This document shows, one piece after another, positions 1 to 4,813 of a stretch of DNA of 5,722 nt. The stretch is taken from positions 1 through 5,722 of the forward strand of contig JAAYZL010000214.1 of NCBI GenBank assembly GCA_012514855.1, in the 5' to 3' direction. Source of the stretch: Clostridiales bacterium (lineage in GTDB: Bacteria > Bacillota_A > Clostridia > Christensenellales > Aristaeellaceae). Position numbers and translations under genes: made by a program. A model generated the notes under the pieces. The model saw only the letters and a program-made list of their open reading frames with translations. It had not been told where the DNA came from and searched no databases. Numbering within the stretch: position 1 is the first letter of the stretch; the number at the start of each line of letters is the position of its first letter.

Positions 1-107
1 AACGCCGCGCCCTTGCCGGGCTTGACGTGCAGAAAGTTGACGACGGTCCAGATGCCGAAGTCCATTTCAATGGTGACGCCGTTTCTGAAATCGCTCGCGT
101 TGATCAT
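1..107 (-). CDS. efp: Elongation factor P, N-terminal part (cut by window edge)
   Basis: EF-P binds ribosomes stalled at polyproline stretches, between the P and E sites, and stimulates peptide bond formation. Only the first 35 codons lie in the window; the gene runs off the left edge. The visible part is the start of the KOW-like domain I. It begins [10 protein letters not shown] and contains HVKPGKGAA, the loop that carries the modified lysine of EF-P. Here that lysine is K32, the same number as the modified lysine in Bacillus subtilis. The ATG at 107 is supported by a perfect AGGAGG at 115-120 with 7-nt spacing. It lies 113 bp downstream of an aminopeptidase P gene on the same strand, the same order as yqhT-efp in Bacillus, so co-transcription is likely. 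Identity is very secure despite the truncation. Confidence 0.96.
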   Translation of the reverse strand, partial: MINASDFRNGVTIEMDFGIWTVVNFLHVKPGKGAA

Positions 108-162
108 GGGGTTGCCTCCTCAAATAAGATGTAAAAGTAGCATCAAAGATCATTCCGGATCA

Positions 163-216
163 GAAAAACGAAGTTTTTCGCGTCGGCGGGCGGGGGCACG
201 GCACCGCGCGCCGACG
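163..216 (-). other. Hairpins between the aminopeptidase gene and efp
   Basis: Two perfect inverted repeats follow the aminopeptidase stop codon. The first has 8-bp arms, CGTCGGCG at 209-216 pairing with 181-188, around a 20-nt GC-rich loop. The second has 7-bp arms, GAAAAAC pairing with GTTTTTC (173-179 with 163-169), around a 3-nt loop. On the minus strand the GC stem comes first and a run of five T follows about 11 nt later, inside the second hairpin. This is not a textbook terminator because the T-run does not abut the GC stem. It could act as a partial terminator, setting the efp to aminopeptidase ratio, or as an mRNA stability element. I found no convincing separate promoter for efp in 121-160. 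Confidence 0.4.
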
Positions 217-220
217 ATCA

Positions 221-1288
221 TCACAGCTCGATCAGTTGCTTCGGCGCGTCGATCGGGTTGATAAACCCGTCCGGGGTCAGGATCGCCATGTCCTCGATCC
301 GGCATCCGCCGAGGCCCGGGATGTACGCGCCGGGTTCGACCGTCACGACGTGGCCGGGCCGGAGCACCGTCCTGTCGCCCGCGCCGAGCCGGGGCTGCTC
401 GTGGATAAAGAGGCCGACCCCGTGGCCGAGCGAGTGGCCGAACGCGCCGGGGTAGCGCGCCTCGAGGAAATCGCGCGCGACTCGGTCGACGTCCTCGCAG
501 ACCGCTCCGGGCCGGACGGCGGAAAGCGCGAGAAGCTGCGCCTCGAGCACGGCTTCGTAGAGCGAGCGGAGCTCCCTGCCGACATGCCCGATGCCGACGG
601 TGCGCGTCATGTCCGAGCGGTAGCCGTCGACGGTCGCGCCGAAGTCGAGCGTCAAAAGCTCCCCGGACTTCAGAACGTGCCTTCCCGCGACCGCGTGCGG
701 CAGCGAGCTGTTTTCGCCGGCGCAGGCGATCGTGTCGAACGCCTCGCCCTCGCTCCCGAGAAGCAGCATCTCGTAGTTGAGCGCGATCTTCACGTCCATC
801 TCGGTCATGCCGGGGCGGATGCGGCCGAGGATGTTCGAAAACGCGCGGCAGGCGATCGACGCGGCCTTCAGGATCGACCGGATCTCACCCTCGTCCTTGA
901 CCGCGCGCAGCTCCTCCGGGATGCGGGAGAGCGGGACGAGTTTATCGTCCCCGCCGAGCTCCTTGGACAGCGCCTGAAATTCGTCGTAGCTCATGACGTT
1001 CGTCTCGACCGCGAGTTTATCGGCGTCCGAGCGTTTGAACAGCTCGGCGACGAGTTGCTCGACCGTCTTTCCCATGCGCGTGCGCGCGCACTCGAGATCG
1101 GGCGCCTGAAGGCCGACCTGCTCGACGTAGCGGAAATCCGTCAGTATCGCGCGCGCCCCTTCGGAGACGAACAGCCAGCCCTCGCCGGTGTACCCGGTCA
1201 GGTAGCGGATGTTCTCGCGCCCGTGAATCAGCGCCGCGAACAGCCCCCGCGCGCGCATCGCGTCCAAAAATCTCCCCAAGCGGCTCAT
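221..1288 (-). CDS. Aminopeptidase P family (M24) Xaa-Pro peptidase, YqhT-like
   Basis: Cytoplasmic metallopeptidase of the M24 'pita-bread' family, expected to remove an N-terminal residue preceding proline using two divalent metal ions. The 355-aa product has a creatinase-type N-terminal domain (about 1-125) and a catalytic domain (about 135-350). All five M24 metal ligands are visible: D215 (LDFGA), D226 (SDMTRT), H289 (GHGVG), E318 (VEPGAY) and E332 (RIEDM), plus the second conserved histidine H296 (IHEQP). Length and position just upstream of efp match Bacillus YqhT. I chose the ATG at 1288 because GGAGG (1295-1299) sits 6 nt before it and a promoter at 1320-1348 would start transcription near 1313. 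A longer open frame reaching 1402 would begin inside the SRP RNA and is unlikely. A prolidase acting on dipeptides is the alternative, but the aminopeptidase assignment is favoured by synteny. Confidence 0.93.
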   Translation of the reverse strand: MSRLGRFLDAMRARGLFAALIHGRENIRYLTGYTGEGWLFVSEGARAILTDFRYVEQVGLQAPDLECARTRMGKTVEQLVAELFKRSDADKLAVETNVMSYDEFQALSKELGGDDKLVPLSRIPEELRAVKDEGEIRSILKAASIACRAFSNILGRIRPGMTEMDVKIALNYEMLLLGSEGEAFDTIACAGENSSLPHAVAGRHVLKSGELLTLDFGATVDGYRSDMTRTVGIGHVGRELRSLYEAVLEAQLLALSAVRPGAVCEDVDRVARDFLEARYPGAFGHSLGHGVGLFIHEQPRLGAGDRTVLRPGHVVTVEPGAYIPGLGGCRIEDMAILTPDGFINPIDAPKQLIEL

Positions 1289-1319
1289 GTATTGCCTCCA
1301 GTTCCATGCATACAAAGCT

Positions 1320-1348
1320 ATCTTACCACACTGTGTGCAAATTTTCCA
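1320..1348 (-). promoter_or_regulatory. Probable sigma-A promoter (extended -10) for the aminopeptidase gene
   Basis: On the minus strand, a -10 box TAAGAT (1325-1320) is preceded by TGG, giving the TGn extended -10. It lies 17 bp from a weaker -35, TGGAAA (1348-1343, 4 of 6 consensus bases). Transcription would start near 1313, leaving a leader of about 25 nt that contains the GGAGG ribosome binding site. It lies just past the SRP RNA terminator, so it would let aminopeptidase and efp be expressed independently of the RNA gene. Confidence 0.6.
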
Positions 1349-1372
1349 GTATTCGGCGAAAAAAATGGCCAT

Positions 1373-1390
1373 AAAAAAGCCCCACAGGCT
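1373..1390 (-). terminator. Intrinsic terminator of the SRP RNA
   Basis: On the minus strand the RNA ends AGCC-TGTGG-GGCT followed by T-run 1378-1373 (six T). AGCC (1390-1387) can pair with GGCT (1381-1378). Alternatively the RNA's own 5'-3' closing helix directly precedes the T-run. A second run of seven T (1365-1359) follows after the palindrome TGGCCA and may catch read-through. Confidence 0.6.
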
Positions 1391-1507
1391 CGAATCAGGC
1401 ATACCCCGCGGCGCGCGTCAACTTCCGTTTAGTGCTGCTGCCTTCCGGCCCTGACACGATTCGCAGCATGACGCCGCACGGGACCCGATCGTCATCGCCC
1501 GTGGAAC
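1379..1507 (-). ncRNA. ffs: Signal recognition particle RNA, small (4.5S-type)
   Basis: RNA component of the signal recognition particle; with Ffh it directs ribosomes making membrane or secreted proteins to FtsY at the membrane. The diagnostic domain IV tip is at 1457-1432: GTGTCAGGGCC, then the GGAA tetraloop (1446-1443), then GGCAGCAG. This is nearly the universal TCAGG-TCC-GGAA-GGAAGCAGC signature. Outer helices close the rod: CCACGGGC (1504-1497) pairs with GCCTGTGG (1389-1382) with one G-U pair, and ATCGGG pairs with CCTGAT. The descending arm TTGACGCGCGCCGCGGGG parallels the E. coli ATGACGCGTGTGCCGGG. The promoter (1515-1543) and T-run (1378-1373) limit it to about 130 nt, so it lacks the Alu domain of the roughly 270-nt Bacillus RNA. 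The exact 5' end is inferred from the promoter. Confidence 0.95.
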
Positions 1508-1514
1508 AGTGGGT

Positions 1515-1543
1515 AGTATAGCACAGATGGGGCCGATTTGCAA
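1515..1543 (-). promoter_or_regulatory. Strong sigma-A promoter of the SRP RNA gene
   Basis: On the minus strand, TTGCAA (1543-1538) and TATACT (1520-1515) are separated by exactly 17 bp. Hexamer matches to consensus are 4 of 6 and 5 of 6. Transcription would start around 1510-1507, just outside the SRP RNA closing helix. The -35 box begins 3 bp after the lonB stop codon, and no terminator fits between them, so lonB transcripts may read into this RNA. Confidence 0.85.
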
Positions 1544-1546
1544 GCG

Positions 1547-3199
1547 CTAATTTTCCGCTCCCCTCGCGGCCAGCACGCCCTCGGCGCGCGCGGGGCGGGA
1601 GAGCGCCCCGTTTTCGGCCGTGAGAAGCGAGAGCGCCTGCGCAAGCGTCTTGACCGGGACGACCTCGATCGCGCAACCGGGGGCCTCGGCCCGGTTGTCC
1701 CACGGAACCAGCACGCGCTTGAGCCCCATGCGCTCCGCCGCGCGCACCTTCGCCTTGACGCCGCCCACCGGCAGCACGAAGCCCTTGATCGAGATTTCGC
1801 CGGTCATCGCGGCGTCGTTCGCGACCGGGACGCCTACGATCGCCGAGTGGATCGCCGCCGCCATCGCGAGCCCCGCGGACGGGCCGTCGACCATCGCGCC
1901 GCCGGGGAAGTTCACGTGCACGTCGCAGCGCATGACCGGCACGCCGAGCCGCCCGAGCGCGGTCTTCGCGGCCTCGGCGGAGTCCATCGCGAGCCCGGAG
2001 CGCTGCAGCGTCCGTCCGTGGCCGTCGCGCACCTCCTCGCGGTCGACGACGCCGGTCACGCAGAGCTTCCCGGTTCCGGGCTTCGCGGCGGCCTCGGCGC
2101 GGATGACCGCCCCGACCTCCGCGCCGCTGACCGCGAGCGCGTTGACGAGCCCCGGCTCGCCCGACTCCGGCATCGACGGCTCGCGCCGGAGCGTCAGCCG
2201 CGCGCAGGACGCGACGTACTCGACGTCCGCGGCCGTGATCCCGCCGCGCTTCTCCATCCGGGCCGAGGCCGCGGCGAGCTGGACCAGGTTGACCGCGGTG
2301 CGCGCGCTGTCGGAGTACATGGCGATCAGGTCGGCGTCCGCGTGGGAGAGCGCGTACCCGGCGCGCGAGGCGGCGTTTTTCGCGACCAGTTGCAGCTCCT
2401 CGCGCTCGAGCGGGCGGAAGAAGATCTCCATGCAGCGCGAGCGAAGCGCCGAGGGCAGGTCCGAAGGGCTGCGCGTCGTCGCGCCGATCAGCCGGAAGTC
2501 CGCGGGAAGCCCGTTTTTGAACACGTCGTGTATGTGCGCGGGAATCTTTCCGTCGGTCGGGCTGTAGTAGGCGCTGTCGAAGCGCACGACGCGGTCCTCG
2601 AGCACCTTGAGCAGCTTGTTCATCTGCACCGGGTGCATTTCGCCGATCTCGTCCAGGAACAGCACGCCGCCGTGCGCGCGCGTGACCGCGCCCTCCTTGG
2701 GCTGCGGCACGCCGTTCTGCCCGAGCGGGCCCGCGCCCTGGTAGATCGGGTCGTGGACGCTGCCGAACAGCGGATCGGCGATCGAGCGCTCGTCGAAGCG
2801 TATGCTCGTCGCGTCGATCTCGACGAAGGGCGCGTCCTTGCGAAACGGCGTGCCCTCCGAGAGCTTCGCCGCCTCGAGCGCCAGCCGCGCCGCGCAGGTC
2901 TTTCCGATGCCCGGCGGGCCGTAGACGATCACGTGCTGCGGGTTTTCGCCGAAGAGCACGGCTTTCAGCGCCCGCACGCCCTCCTCCTGCCCGACGATCT
3001 CCCCGAACGCGCGCGGCCGTACGGTCTCGTTCAGCGGCTTCGTCAGGTGGATCGCGCGCATGCGCCGGAGCCGGTCGAGCTCGACCCCGGCGGGTTCCGC
3101 GCGCGGGCGTGCCTCGCGCTCCTTCTGAAGCTGGCGCAGGAAATACGCGCCGACCACGAGGCTGATAAAAATCTGCAGAATTGTCAATGCCAGTGCCAT
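1547..3199 (-). CDS. lonB: ATP-dependent protease LonB (sporulation-type, membrane-anchored N-terminus)
   Basis: AAA+ serine protease that unfolds and degrades proteins using ATP. At 550 aa it matches Bacillus LonB (552 aa) rather than LonA (about 775 aa). Residues 3-20 form a hydrophobic segment followed by a charged stretch, likely a membrane anchor replacing the LonA substrate-binding domain. The AAA+ module follows: Walker A GPPGIGKT at 94-101 and Walker B LFLDE at 180-184. The C-terminal Lon protease domain has catalytic S441 in DGPSAG and K484 in GGVKAK, 43 residues apart as in E. coli Lon (S679/K722). The ATG at 3199 is chosen for its GGAGGG (3204-3209) and for the match to family length. 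An in-frame ATG at 3217 would add six residues. The open frame continues far upstream but there runs antisense through hpf. In Bacillus, LonB is made in the forespore under sigma-F; a similar role here is inferred. It is divergent from hpf. Confidence 0.95.
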   Translation of the reverse strand: MALALTILQIFISLVVGAYFLRQLQKEREARPRAEPAGVELDRLRRMRAIHLTKPLNETVRPRAFGEIVGQEEGVRALKAVLFGENPQHVIVYGPPGIGKTCAARLALEAAKLSEGTPFRKDAPFVEIDATSIRFDERSIADPLFGSVHDPIYQGAGPLGQNGVPQPKEGAVTRAHGGVLFLDEIGEMHPVQMNKLLKVLEDRVVRFDSAYYSPTDGKIPAHIHDVFKNGLPADFRLIGATTRSPSDLPSALRSRCMEIFFRPLEREELQLVAKNAASRAGYALSHADADLIAMYSDSARTAVNLVQLAAASARMEKRGGITAADVEYVASCARLTLRREPSMPESGEPGLVNALAVSGAEVGAVIRAEAAAKPGTGKLCVTGVVDREEVRDGHGRTLQRSGLAMDSAEAAKTALGRLGVPVMRCDVHVNFPGGAMVDGPSAGLAMAAAIHSAIVGVPVANDAAMTGEISIKGFVLPVGGVKAKVRAAERMGLKRVLVPWDNRAEAPGCAIEVVPVKTLAQALSLLTAENGALSRPARAEGVLAARGAEN

Positions 3200-3285
3200 T
3201 TTGCCCTCCGATTGCATGCTGTTCGGATAGTTTTGGCCGGGCGCGGAAAAATATGTAATCTTTTTGAATTTTGGGCGACAGCCCG

Positions 3286-3314
3286 GCAGGAAAACAAATT
3301 CCCGCGCAGAATAT
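3286..3314 (+). promoter_or_regulatory. Candidate sigma-H promoter for hpf
   Basis: GCAGGAAAA (3286-3294) and GCAGAATAT (3306-3314) are separated by 11 bp. Together they fit the Bacillus sigma-H consensus RnAGGAwwW - 11 or 12 bp - RnnGAATww at every specified position. Transcription would start near 3320, giving a leader of about 40 nt with AAGGGAG at 3347-3353. In Bacillus subtilis the orthologous gene (yvyD/hpf) is known to be under sigma-B and sigma-H control. No good sigma-A -35/-10 pair was found here by eye. Confidence 0.65.
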
Positions 3315-3361
3315 GGACAACAGACGGGGGCCCGTCGAGCAACTGTAAGGGAGAGAACGGC

Positions 3362-3892
3362 ATGAAATTCGTATACATCGGCAAGGGCATGGATGTCTCC
3401 GACAGCCTCAAGGCGCGCGTTGAGAAAAAACTCCAGAAGCTCGAAAGGTATTTTCAGGACGACGTTGAGGCGCAGATCCGCCTGTCCGTCGAGCGCGGAA
3501 ACCGCAACATCGCCGAAATCACGATCAGCGTTGGAAGCGTGATCCTCCGCGCGGAGGAGATTTCCAGCGACATGTATCTGTCTATCGACCGGGCGGTGGA
3601 CAAGCTCAACCGCCAGATCCGCCGCCACCGCACGAAGCTCGAGAAGCGGCTGCGCGCGGGCGCGTTCGAGGGGGACGATCTGCCGGAGGAGGCGACGCCC
3701 GAGGAGGCGCCGGACTACAACCTCGTGCGGGTCAAGAAGTTCTCCGTAAAGCCGATGCAGGTCGAGGACGCGATCGCGCAGATGGAGCTGCTCGGCCACT
3801 CGTTCTTCCTGTTCCTGAACGAGGAGACCGACAGCATGTGCGTGCTCTACGTCCGCGCCGACGGCGGCTACGGGCTGCTTGAGCCGGAATAA
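3362..3892 (+). CDS. hpf: Long-form ribosome hibernation promoting factor (HPF)
   Basis: HPF binds the mRNA/tRNA channel of the 30S subunit in stationary phase or stress and, in its long form, dimerises 70S ribosomes into inactive 100S particles. The 176-aa product has both expected parts. The N-terminal S30AE-type domain (about 1-97) starts MKFVYIGKGMDVSDSLK and has the basic helix NRQIRRHRTKLEKRLR. An acidic linker follows (about 100-118). The C-terminal dimerisation domain (about 119-176) contains RVKKFSVKPM, AIAQMELLGHSFF and ends YGLLEPE, all typical of long HPF. The ATG at 3362 has AAGGGAG (3347-3353) 8 nt upstream. A candidate sigma-H promoter lies at 3286-3314 and a strong terminator at 3916-3945, so the gene is probably monocistronic. 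It is divergent from lonB, with 162 bp between the two start codons. Confidence 0.97.
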   Translation: MKFVYIGKGMDVSDSLKARVEKKLQKLERYFQDDVEAQIRLSVERGNRNIAEITISVGSVILRAEEISSDMYLSIDRAVDKLNRQIRRHRTKLEKRLRAGAFEGDDLPEEATPEEAPDYNLVRVKKFSVKPMQVEDAIAQMELLGHSFFLFLNEETDSMCVLYVRADGGYGLLEPE

Positions 3893-3915
3893 CGGCAAAC
3901 AAAAACCAAAAACCC

Positions 3916-3945
3916 GCGGCGTGGGAAAGACCACGCCGCTTTTTT
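3916..3945 (+). terminator. Strong intrinsic terminator after hpf, probably bidirectional
   Basis: A perfect 9-bp stem, GCGGCGTGG (3916-3924) with CCACGCCGC (3931-3939), has a 6-nt loop and is followed immediately by six T (3940-3945). Read on the minus strand, the same stem is followed by GGGTTTTTGGTTTTT, so it can also stop transcription arriving from the small minus-strand gene at 3991-4170. Confidence 0.93.
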
Positions 3946-3956
3946 GTCCGCTCCTT

Positions 3957-3993
3957 TAGGGCAATGCCGCACGATTTGTGCGGCATTGCCTTA
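3957..3993. repeat. Long perfect hairpin at the end of the small minus-strand gene
   Basis: GGCAATGCCGCAC (3960-3972) and GTGCGGCATTGCC (3978-3990) form a perfect 13-bp stem around the 5-nt loop GATTT. A G-T wobble and two further pairs extend it to 3957-3993. The outer end includes the TAA stop (3993-3991) of the 59-aa gene. Neither strand has a T-run after it, so it is not a classical terminator. It may protect the mRNA 3' end, assist the terminator at 3916-3945, or be a copy of a palindromic repeat. Confidence 0.8.
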
Positions 3994-4170
3994 GCCGTCT
4001 CCCCGCGTCAGGTTGTCGACGTAGTCGCTCAAACTCTCGATGGAGTTGATGCTGTCCGCGCGCTGCGACATCTGCGCCTTGACGTAGCTTGGGAGCTTGT
4101 CGTAGAGCAGCTTCGCCTCGCCGTCCGCCGCGATCAGCGCGTAGAGGTCGGGGTATTTCTTGTCCATCAT
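3991..4170 (-). CDS. Small acidic protein of unknown function (59 aa)
   Basis: I cannot name this gene. The product is 59 aa, helical in appearance and net acidic, with no signal peptide or membrane segment. Its core is DLYALIAADGEAKLLYDKL (8-26), then SYVKAQM and INSIESLSDYVDNLTRG. The pattern (L..L..D..A...Y..L...V.A, then I.S.E.L) recurs in the divergent neighbour at 4269-4508, so the two look like diverged relatives. SD GAGGTGA (4179-4173) supports an ATG start. The ATG at 4170 is 5 nt from GAGG and the adjacent ATG at 4167 is 8 nt away, and either could be used. A GTG at 4176 overlaps the SD and is unlikely. The stop lies inside a long hairpin (3957-3993), and the bidirectional terminator beyond it probably ends the message. 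A real gene is supported by the SD, the terminator and the shared pattern. Confidence 0.82.
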   Translation of the reverse strand: MMDKKYPDLYALIAADGEAKLLYDKLPSYVKAQMSQRADSINSIESLSDYVDNLTRGDG

Positions 4171-4239
4171 ATTCACCTCGAGGCGAGTTTTCCCGCCGGC
4201 GCCGCGCGCTATTCCTCCGCATCCGAAGCAGGGCTTTCG

Positions 4240-4252
4240 CGAATACTATTCG
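4240..4252. promoter_or_regulatory. 13-bp palindrome in the divergent intergenic region
   Basis: CGAATACTATTCG is a perfect palindrome around a central C (4246). It lies between the two divergent small genes, immediately upstream of the GGAGGAGG ribosome binding site of the 79-aa gene. It is the most AT-rich stretch in this interval, so it could be an operator or part of a -10 region. The evidence is symmetry and position only. Confidence 0.3.
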
Positions 4253-4268
4253 GAGGAGGCGATGAAGT

Positions 4269-4508
4269 ATGGCGATTGACGAACAGGCGCACGGCTCGCT
4301 TCGGCTGTTGCTGGAAGAGGACCCGAAGGCATACGATTACTACCGGTCGCTGCACCCGTCGGTGCGCGCGCGCCTTGACGGCGACGAAATTTCGAGCGCG
4401 GAGGAATTGATCGGGCGCGCGAACGAAAGGATGCGGGACGCGCTGATCGACTACGGCGGAATCTACGACGACTCGGATTCATGGCCGAACGGACCGGAGG
4501 AATTCTGA
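4269..4508 (+). CDS. Small acidic protein of unknown function (79 aa)
   Basis: No name can be given. The 79-aa product is strongly acidic, with a tail rich in D, E, G and P (about 63-79, IYDDSDSWPNGPEEF). No signal peptide, membrane segment or cysteine is present. Its N-terminal half (SLRLLLEEDPKAYDYY, then SVRARL and ISSAEEL) aligns with the divergent 59-aa product: about 12 identical positions over some 38 aligned residues with one 2-residue gap. A common origin is likely. The ATG at 4269 has GGAGGAGG (4252-4259) 9 nt upstream. An earlier ATG at 4262 opens only a five-codon frame. The stop at 4508 is 15 bp before the next small gene, so the two probably form an operon ending at 4713-4744. 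Function is unknown. Confidence 0.85.
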   Translation: MAIDEQAHGSLRLLLEEDPKAYDYYRSLHPSVRARLDGDEISSAEELIGRANERMRDALIDYGGIYDDSDSWPNGPEEF

Positions 4509-4523
4509 AGGGGAGGATGTCGG

Positions 4524-4694
4524 ATGCCGGAAAAGAACTGCAAGGAGACCTTTTTCAAGACCAGCAAGGTCGCGTCCGCGACGGAGTGCACGGGGCTGAT
4601 GCCCACGCTCCCGGAAAACGAGGAGGAGGACGAGAACTGCGCCGCGCTCTACGCGACGCACAACGCGCCCTGCGAGGAGGAGAAGAAGGGATAA
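4524..4694 (+). CDS. Small clostridial protein with KTSKVASATECTGLMP motif (56 aa)
   Basis: A short gene encoding 56 residues with a distinctive block KTSKVASATECTGLMP (12-27). This is followed by a proline and acidic stretch (LPENEEEDEN) and ALYATHNAPC. From memory, short proteins with a very similar TSKVASATECTGL block and an acidic tail occur in many Clostridia and have no assigned function; I could not check this. Four cysteines (C6, C22, C39, C50) are present. There is no membrane segment or signal peptide. The ATG at 4524 has GGGGAGG (4510-4516) 7 nt upstream. A nearer ATG at 4517 is in another frame and overlaps the ribosome binding site. The gene follows the 79-aa gene by 15 bp and precedes a terminator, so it is likely the last gene of that operon. 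Confidence 0.88.
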   Translation: MPEKNCKETFFKTSKVASATECTGLMPTLPENEEEDENCAALYATHNAPCEEEKKG

Positions 4695-4712
4695 CGCGCG
4701 CGAAAGGCGAAT

Positions 4713-4744
4713 TTCTCCGAGGCAATCGCCCCGGGGAATTTTTT
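4713..4744 (+). terminator. Intrinsic terminator ending the small-protein operon
   Basis: TTCTCCGAGGC (4713-4723) pairs with GCCCCGGGGAA (4728-4738) around the tetraloop AATC. The 11-position stem has one A-C mismatch and one T-G wobble. Six T follow directly (4739-4744). It separates the small genes from the sigma factor gene. Confidence 0.88.
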
Positions 4745-4750
4745 GTTTGC

Positions 4751-4759
4751 TGTTATATT
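4751..4759 (+). promoter_or_regulatory. Possible extended -10 promoter for the sigma factor gene
   Basis: TGTTATATT is a TGn extended -10 with hexamer TATATT (4754-4759, 5 of 6 consensus bases). No recognisable -35 lies 16-18 bp upstream, where the terminator arm falls, so it would rely on the extended element. The start would be near 4766, with a leader of about 48 nt. The leader contains the palindrome GACCGGTC (4786-4793) and a further GACCGG (4763-4768), which could form a stem. I saw no ECF-type autoregulatory promoter. Confidence 0.45.
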
Positions 4760-4813
4760 TTGGACCGGCTGCGCGTCTAACATGCGACCGGTCGATACGA
4801 AGGAGGAACCCAG

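Noticed and set aside
1289..1402. 38-residue N-terminal extension of the aminopeptidase
   Set aside because: It would start inside the SRP RNA terminator and cover the promoter at 1320-1348. The ATG at 1288 has a good SD and gives the usual length.
236..1432. Long plus-strand open frame opposite the aminopeptidase gene and SRP RNA
   Set aside because: It lies antisense to a gene with intact catalytic residues. Its translation is Arg/Ala/Val-rich, has no domain pattern and no ribosome binding site, and crosses the SRP RNA. It is a shadow of GC-rich codon usage.
3272..3283. GGGC-GACA-GCCC inverted repeat in the lonB-hpf interval as an operator or riboswitch
   Set aside because: Only 4-bp arms, expected by chance in GC-rich DNA. 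No riboswitch core was recognised in the 162-bp interval.
1538..3361. Long plus-strand open frame antisense to lonB that runs in frame into hpf
   Set aside because: The part before 3362 is a low-complexity shadow of lonB. The HPF homology begins exactly at the ATG at 3362 with its own ribosome binding site, so this is not a fusion protein.
3200..3934. N-terminal extension of LonB by about 245 residues
   Set aside because: The extension would run antisense through hpf and has no family similarity. The ATG at 3199 has an SD sequence and gives the normal LonB length with the expected N-terminal membrane segment.
4219..4248. Sigma-G-like promoter (GCATC, 18 bp, AATACTA) for the 79-aa gene
   Set aside because: It fits the gHATR-N18-CATWHTA pattern with only two mismatches, but the start would fall near 4255, inside the ribosome binding site GGAGGAGG (4252-4259). 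The -10 also coincides with a palindrome. Too doubtful to call.
4481..4780. 99-aa plus-strand frame overlapping the 56-aa gene
   Set aside because: It overlaps the end of the 79-aa gene and covers the whole 56-aa gene and terminator in another frame. Its start lacks an SD, while the 56-aa frame carries the recognisable motif.
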